Below are positions 42,455 to 44,365 of a stretch of DNA of 44,365 bases, piece after piece. The stretch comes from Spirochaetaceae bacterium (GTDB lineage: Bacteria; Spirochaetota; Spirochaetia; Treponematales; Breznakiellaceae). The first letter of the stretch is position 1. Each line of letters begins with the position of its first letter. A program made the position numbers and the translations under genes. The stretch is from assembly GCA_031276945.1 (NCBI GenBank), contig JAISMB010000065.1, forward strand, positions 1-44,365, read 5' to 3'. Under the pieces are notes generated by a model. That model saw only the letters and a program-made list of their open reading frames with translations, was not told the DNA's origin and did not search any database.

Positions 42455-43000
42455 ATGTGCGAAAAATCATGGTTATTATCCCGATTATTGTTGCGTTCGT
42501 TTTTTCGACCTGCACTACTAGCAATCATACTGCTGGTGGTTATGCCAATAAATCTGTTATCGCAGAACAACGAGCAGAAATCGAAGAACTCAAACATAAC
42601 CTTGCAGACATGGGAAAGTATAAAGACGAGGTTTCAAGTAGAATTGACAGCTTTACGGAACGAGTTGACAGCCTTACAAGAGACCTTGAAACAAGCCTGG
42701 GAAGATGCGAGAGCCTCGAAGACATCTTTACAGAAATTGACGGATTTATACGAGAACTCATTGACGAGAATAACAAACTTAGAAACCTTCAACGAACAGA
42801 TTGGAGAGAGGATGCAGGAGAGTGATGAATGGAATGCCGAACTTCAAAAAGAGAATGTAAAACTGGAATTTGAGGTTAAAGTAGCGAAAATCCATGGTCT
42901 ACGCACTACCATTCTAGCTGGAATAGGTGGCATTGTGCTGGGTCTTCTTATTCCGTTCATAATTAAACTACTGAGAGTATTCAAAGTAATTCCTGTTTAG
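42455..43000 (+). CDS. spanin-like inner protein (i-spanin type), 181 aa
   Basis: ATG 42455 follows AGGAGGAG (42445-42452). A hydrophobic segment (LLRSFFRPALLAIILLVVMPINLL) with a possible cleavage after LLSQ, a long coiled coil (FQVELTALRNELTALQETLKQ...LEFEVKVAKI) and a C-terminal membrane segment (TILAGIGGIVLGLLIPFIIKLL). This combination follows the lysin and resembles phage spanins. The same DNA is read in another frame by the next entry. The stop overlaps the convergent gene by four bases (TTAG). Confidence 0.6.
   Translation: MCEKSWLLSRLLLRSFFRPALLAIILLVVMPINLLSQNNEQKSKNSNITLQTWESIKTRFQVELTALRNELTALQETLKQAWEDARASKTSLQKLTDLYENSLTRITNLETFNEQIGERMQESDEWNAELQKENVKLEFEVKVAKIHGLRTTILAGIGGIVLGLLIPFIIKLLRVFKVIPV
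42457..42825 (+). CDS. spanin-like lipoprotein (o-spanin type), 122 aa
   Basis: GTG 42457 lies two bases into the previous gene's start codon, in another frame, and shares its ribosome site (AGGAGG, six bases). The product has a signal peptide (MRKIMVIIPIIVAFVFSTC) whose FSTC could be a relaxed lipobox of the spirochaetal kind, then a coiled coil (EQRAEIEELKHNLADMGKYKD...LETSLGRCESLED). Both frames look like real coiled coils, which argues for true dual coding, as in nested Rz/Rz1 pairs, over a shadow. An alternative is that only one is real. Confidence 0.5.
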   Translation: MRKIMVIIPIIVAFVFSTCTTSNHTAGGYANKSVIAEQRAEIEELKHNLADMGKYKDEVSSRIDSFTERVDSLTRDLETSLGRCESLEDIFTEIDGFIRELIDENNKLRNLQRTDWREDAGE

Positions 43001-43785
43001 CGGTTGGCTCTGATTCTTTTGAGTAAGCTTGCTATTCTATTTTTTAAGGTTTTTGCTTCATGTTCATCATAAGTTTCGACAATCAAAGGTTCGTTCCCCG
43101 CTGCGCGTATGGCATAAACCTCTGACAGATATTTTCCAAGTCTTTCCTTTTCCGGTTCCGGCAGTGTATCCGGGAAGTTCAAAATATTGATACCATCAAT
43201 CAGTATTTTACCTTTTTCAAGTTTTATTTTTGGCTGTGGTGGCGGTAATACCTTCTGTCCATCTGGTGTTTTGGAATATGCCACAAAGTCTACATATTTG
43301 TCTTGAGCAATATGTTTGAAGACATCGGCTTTATTGGCATGATTAGCAAGAGCCGTTTCTAAAAACAGCAGCTTGTTAGTATTACGGTCGATGGTGAAAC
43401 CATATTTTTTCAGTTCTGAATTATGATCAATAAAGCGTTCAACAATTATCTTTGCGGCAGAAAAACTCTGAGGAGAAAGTCCTGTCTCTTCGTAAAGAAC
43501 TTTCACGAAATCCAAATATGATTTGTATCCTGCGTCAATATAGAGTTGTTCACGGTCAATAATAACACAAGCCAGACCGATGAGAAGGACATGGTTATTT
43601 ATGGAGTTTGAGATATTTTTTATTGCTAGTTTAATTTTCTGAATATCATGGCTGCCGAAAGCTGCGATAAAGTCTTCTGAGGTTTCAGGCAGAGATTGCA
43701 GATATTTGAAATACTTGGTTTCGTATGTGTCTACCAGTGATTGGGGTCCATCATATTGATTAGGTATAGCCTTTTGCTTTGTCAT
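42997..43785 (-). CDS. hypothetical protein, possible DNA-binding/replication role
   Basis: 262 residues. The N-terminal half is helical (SLVDTYETKYFKYLQSLPETSEDFIAAFGSHDIQKIKLAIKNISNSINNHVLLIGLACVII), the middle has SYLDFVKVLYEETGLSPQSFSAAKIIVERF, and the C-terminus is basic (TLKNRIASLLKRIRANR). The middle could be a helix-turn-helix (LYEETGLSPQSFSAAKIIVE), but this is uncertain. It is convergent with the lysis operon, so it may be a lysogeny or moron gene transcribed from the right edge. Not recognised. Confidence 0.6.
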   Translation of the reverse strand: MTKQKAIPNQYDGPQSLVDTYETKYFKYLQSLPETSEDFIAAFGSHDIQKIKLAIKNISNSINNHVLLIGLACVIIDREQLYIDAGYKSYLDFVKVLYEETGLSPQSFSAAKIIVERFIDHNSELKKYGFTIDRNTNKLLFLETALANHANKADVFKHIAQDKYVDFVAYSKTPDGQKVLPPPQPKIKLEKGKILIDGINILNFPDTLPEPEKERLGKYLSEVYAIRAAGNEPLIVETYDEHEAKTLKNRIASLLKRIRANR

Positions 43786-44365
43786 AGTTAATTATTCTTC
43801 GGTAGAATATAAAGGAAGATAAAGAAAGAGAAGGATAAGATAGAAGTTTATGTTGACTATGTGTAGACTATTTGAAACAAAATAAGATATAAATGATTGT
43901 ATCATAAATAATTGTAAAATATTGTTCATATAACAGGAAGTAGTAGTATATGCTGCGCCCGCAGTAGCGGGCTTGGCTTCCGTTCGGCTAGGTCATTCCG
44001 CTACGCTCCATTCCCACGCCAAAACTTCGCCACATTTTTGCAGCCCTGGTCTTGCTACGCAAGCCCTTATTCGGGCTGCAAAAACGTCGTAAACAGCCGA
44101 AACGTTATACGCAATACCCCCTAAATCATTTTATAAAATTATTTTAATACTAAATCATAAAAACAATAATATATAAAACATAGGGAAATATTTTTTATAT
44201 ATTAAAATGAAAAGCAAATTTTTTACTTTATAATTTAATATAACAGACACCGGTTATAAATCTGAAATCTGACATCAGTGCAAAATAAATCATTTTTCAA
44301 AATATAATGAACAGCGCCTTCGGCGCGAATTTGTTCAAATATTATGCTATGCGCCTTCGGCGCAG
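43786..44365. other. AT-rich non-coding right edge with inverted repeats
   Basis: No gene seen in 580 bases. Hairpins are CCCGC/GCGGG (43958-43971), TTTTTGCAGCCC/GGGCTGCAAAAA (44035-44084, with an inner CTTGC/GCAAG), and GCGCC-TTC-GGCGC twice (44314-44326 and 44351-44363), the first framed by TGAACA/TGTTCA. GC-rich palindromes in AT-rich DNA resemble integron attC sites or REP-type elements, but I could not confirm either. A phage attachment site might lie here. Confidence 0.5.
44035..44084. repeat. 12-bp perfect inverted repeat
   Basis: TTTTTGCAGCCC at 44035-44046 and GGGCTGCAAAAA at 44073-44084, with an inner CTTGC-TAC-GCAAG hairpin at 44051-44063. Flanking T and A runs make it a possible bidirectional terminator; followed 20 bases later by GTTATACGC, which resembles an attC core. 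Confidence 0.5.

Noticed and set aside
1-44365. CRISPR array
   Set aside because: No set of short direct repeats with regular spacers was found; the only regular repeats are protein-coding repeats in the tape measure.
1-44365. tRNA genes or integrase
   Set aside because: No complete cloverleaf and no tyrosine or serine recombinase frame could be recognised; the 7042-7081 element lacks an anticodon arm.

Overview
The window is a nearly complete but partly decayed contractile-tailed (myovirus-type) prophage, in the classical order of packaging, portal, head, neck, sheath and tube, tape measure, baseplate, tail fibre, lysis. Almost everything is on the + strand. No integrase, attachment site or host housekeeping gene could be recognised, so the host is inferred only. 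The neck protein belongs to a family named from Leptospira (LIC_12616-like), and the right flank is AT-rich with hairpins. A spirochaete, perhaps Treponema-like, is my tentative guess (low confidence).

Bases 1-8900 (early and recombination region): a ribbon-helix-helix repressor-like gene, an HTH excisionase-like protein, and a run of genes broken by frameshifts or in-frame stops. The broken genes are an HNH fragment, a small protein, a possible recombination protein, a fused SbcD-SbcC nuclease, a Bro-N antirepressor, a radical-SAM protein and a DUF4373 replication-type protein. The nonsense codons include TAA, TAG and TGA, and intact genes end in all three, so this looks like decay rather than a changed genetic code.

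Bases 8900-17600 (packaging and head start): small terminase, HNH, large terminase, DUF1073 portal, and an unusual Mu gpF-like minor head gene. That gene carries an intein just before its conserved CRC motif. The intein DNA holds a second gene on the opposite strand with its own Shine-Dalgarno: a homing-endonuclease-like protein in register with the intein codons. The same minor head gene ends in an ADP-ribosyltransferase-like domain, and an ADP-ribosylglycohydrolase lies about 200 bases downstream. This looks like an attach/remove pair for ADP-ribose.

Bases 17700-36800 (virion genes): DUF2213 protease with a nested scaffold start, cement protein, DUF2184 major capsid, head-tail connectors, DUF3383 sheath, DUF3277 tube, tail assembly chaperone with a -1 frameshift signal, repeat-rich tape measure, Dit-like, baseplate plug, hub, Gp138-like spike, gp25-like, gp47/J-like and DUF2612 baseplate proteins. 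These look intact.

Bases 36800-40290: a tail-tip protein whose C-terminus resembles the variable region of diversity-generating retroelement (DGR) targets, then a structured intergenic region and a reverse transcriptase of the SQ-motif type. No template repeat was found in the window. A chain of hairpins then precedes a Dam-type methylase and appears to mask its ribosome binding site.

Bases 41140-44365: a strong promoter with a leader and terminator that share a 21-base motif with the leader before the capsid operon; a lysis cassette (membrane protein with an amber codon, C39-like peptidase, two overlapping spanin-like genes); a minus-strand gene of unknown function; and a non-coding right edge with inverted repeats.
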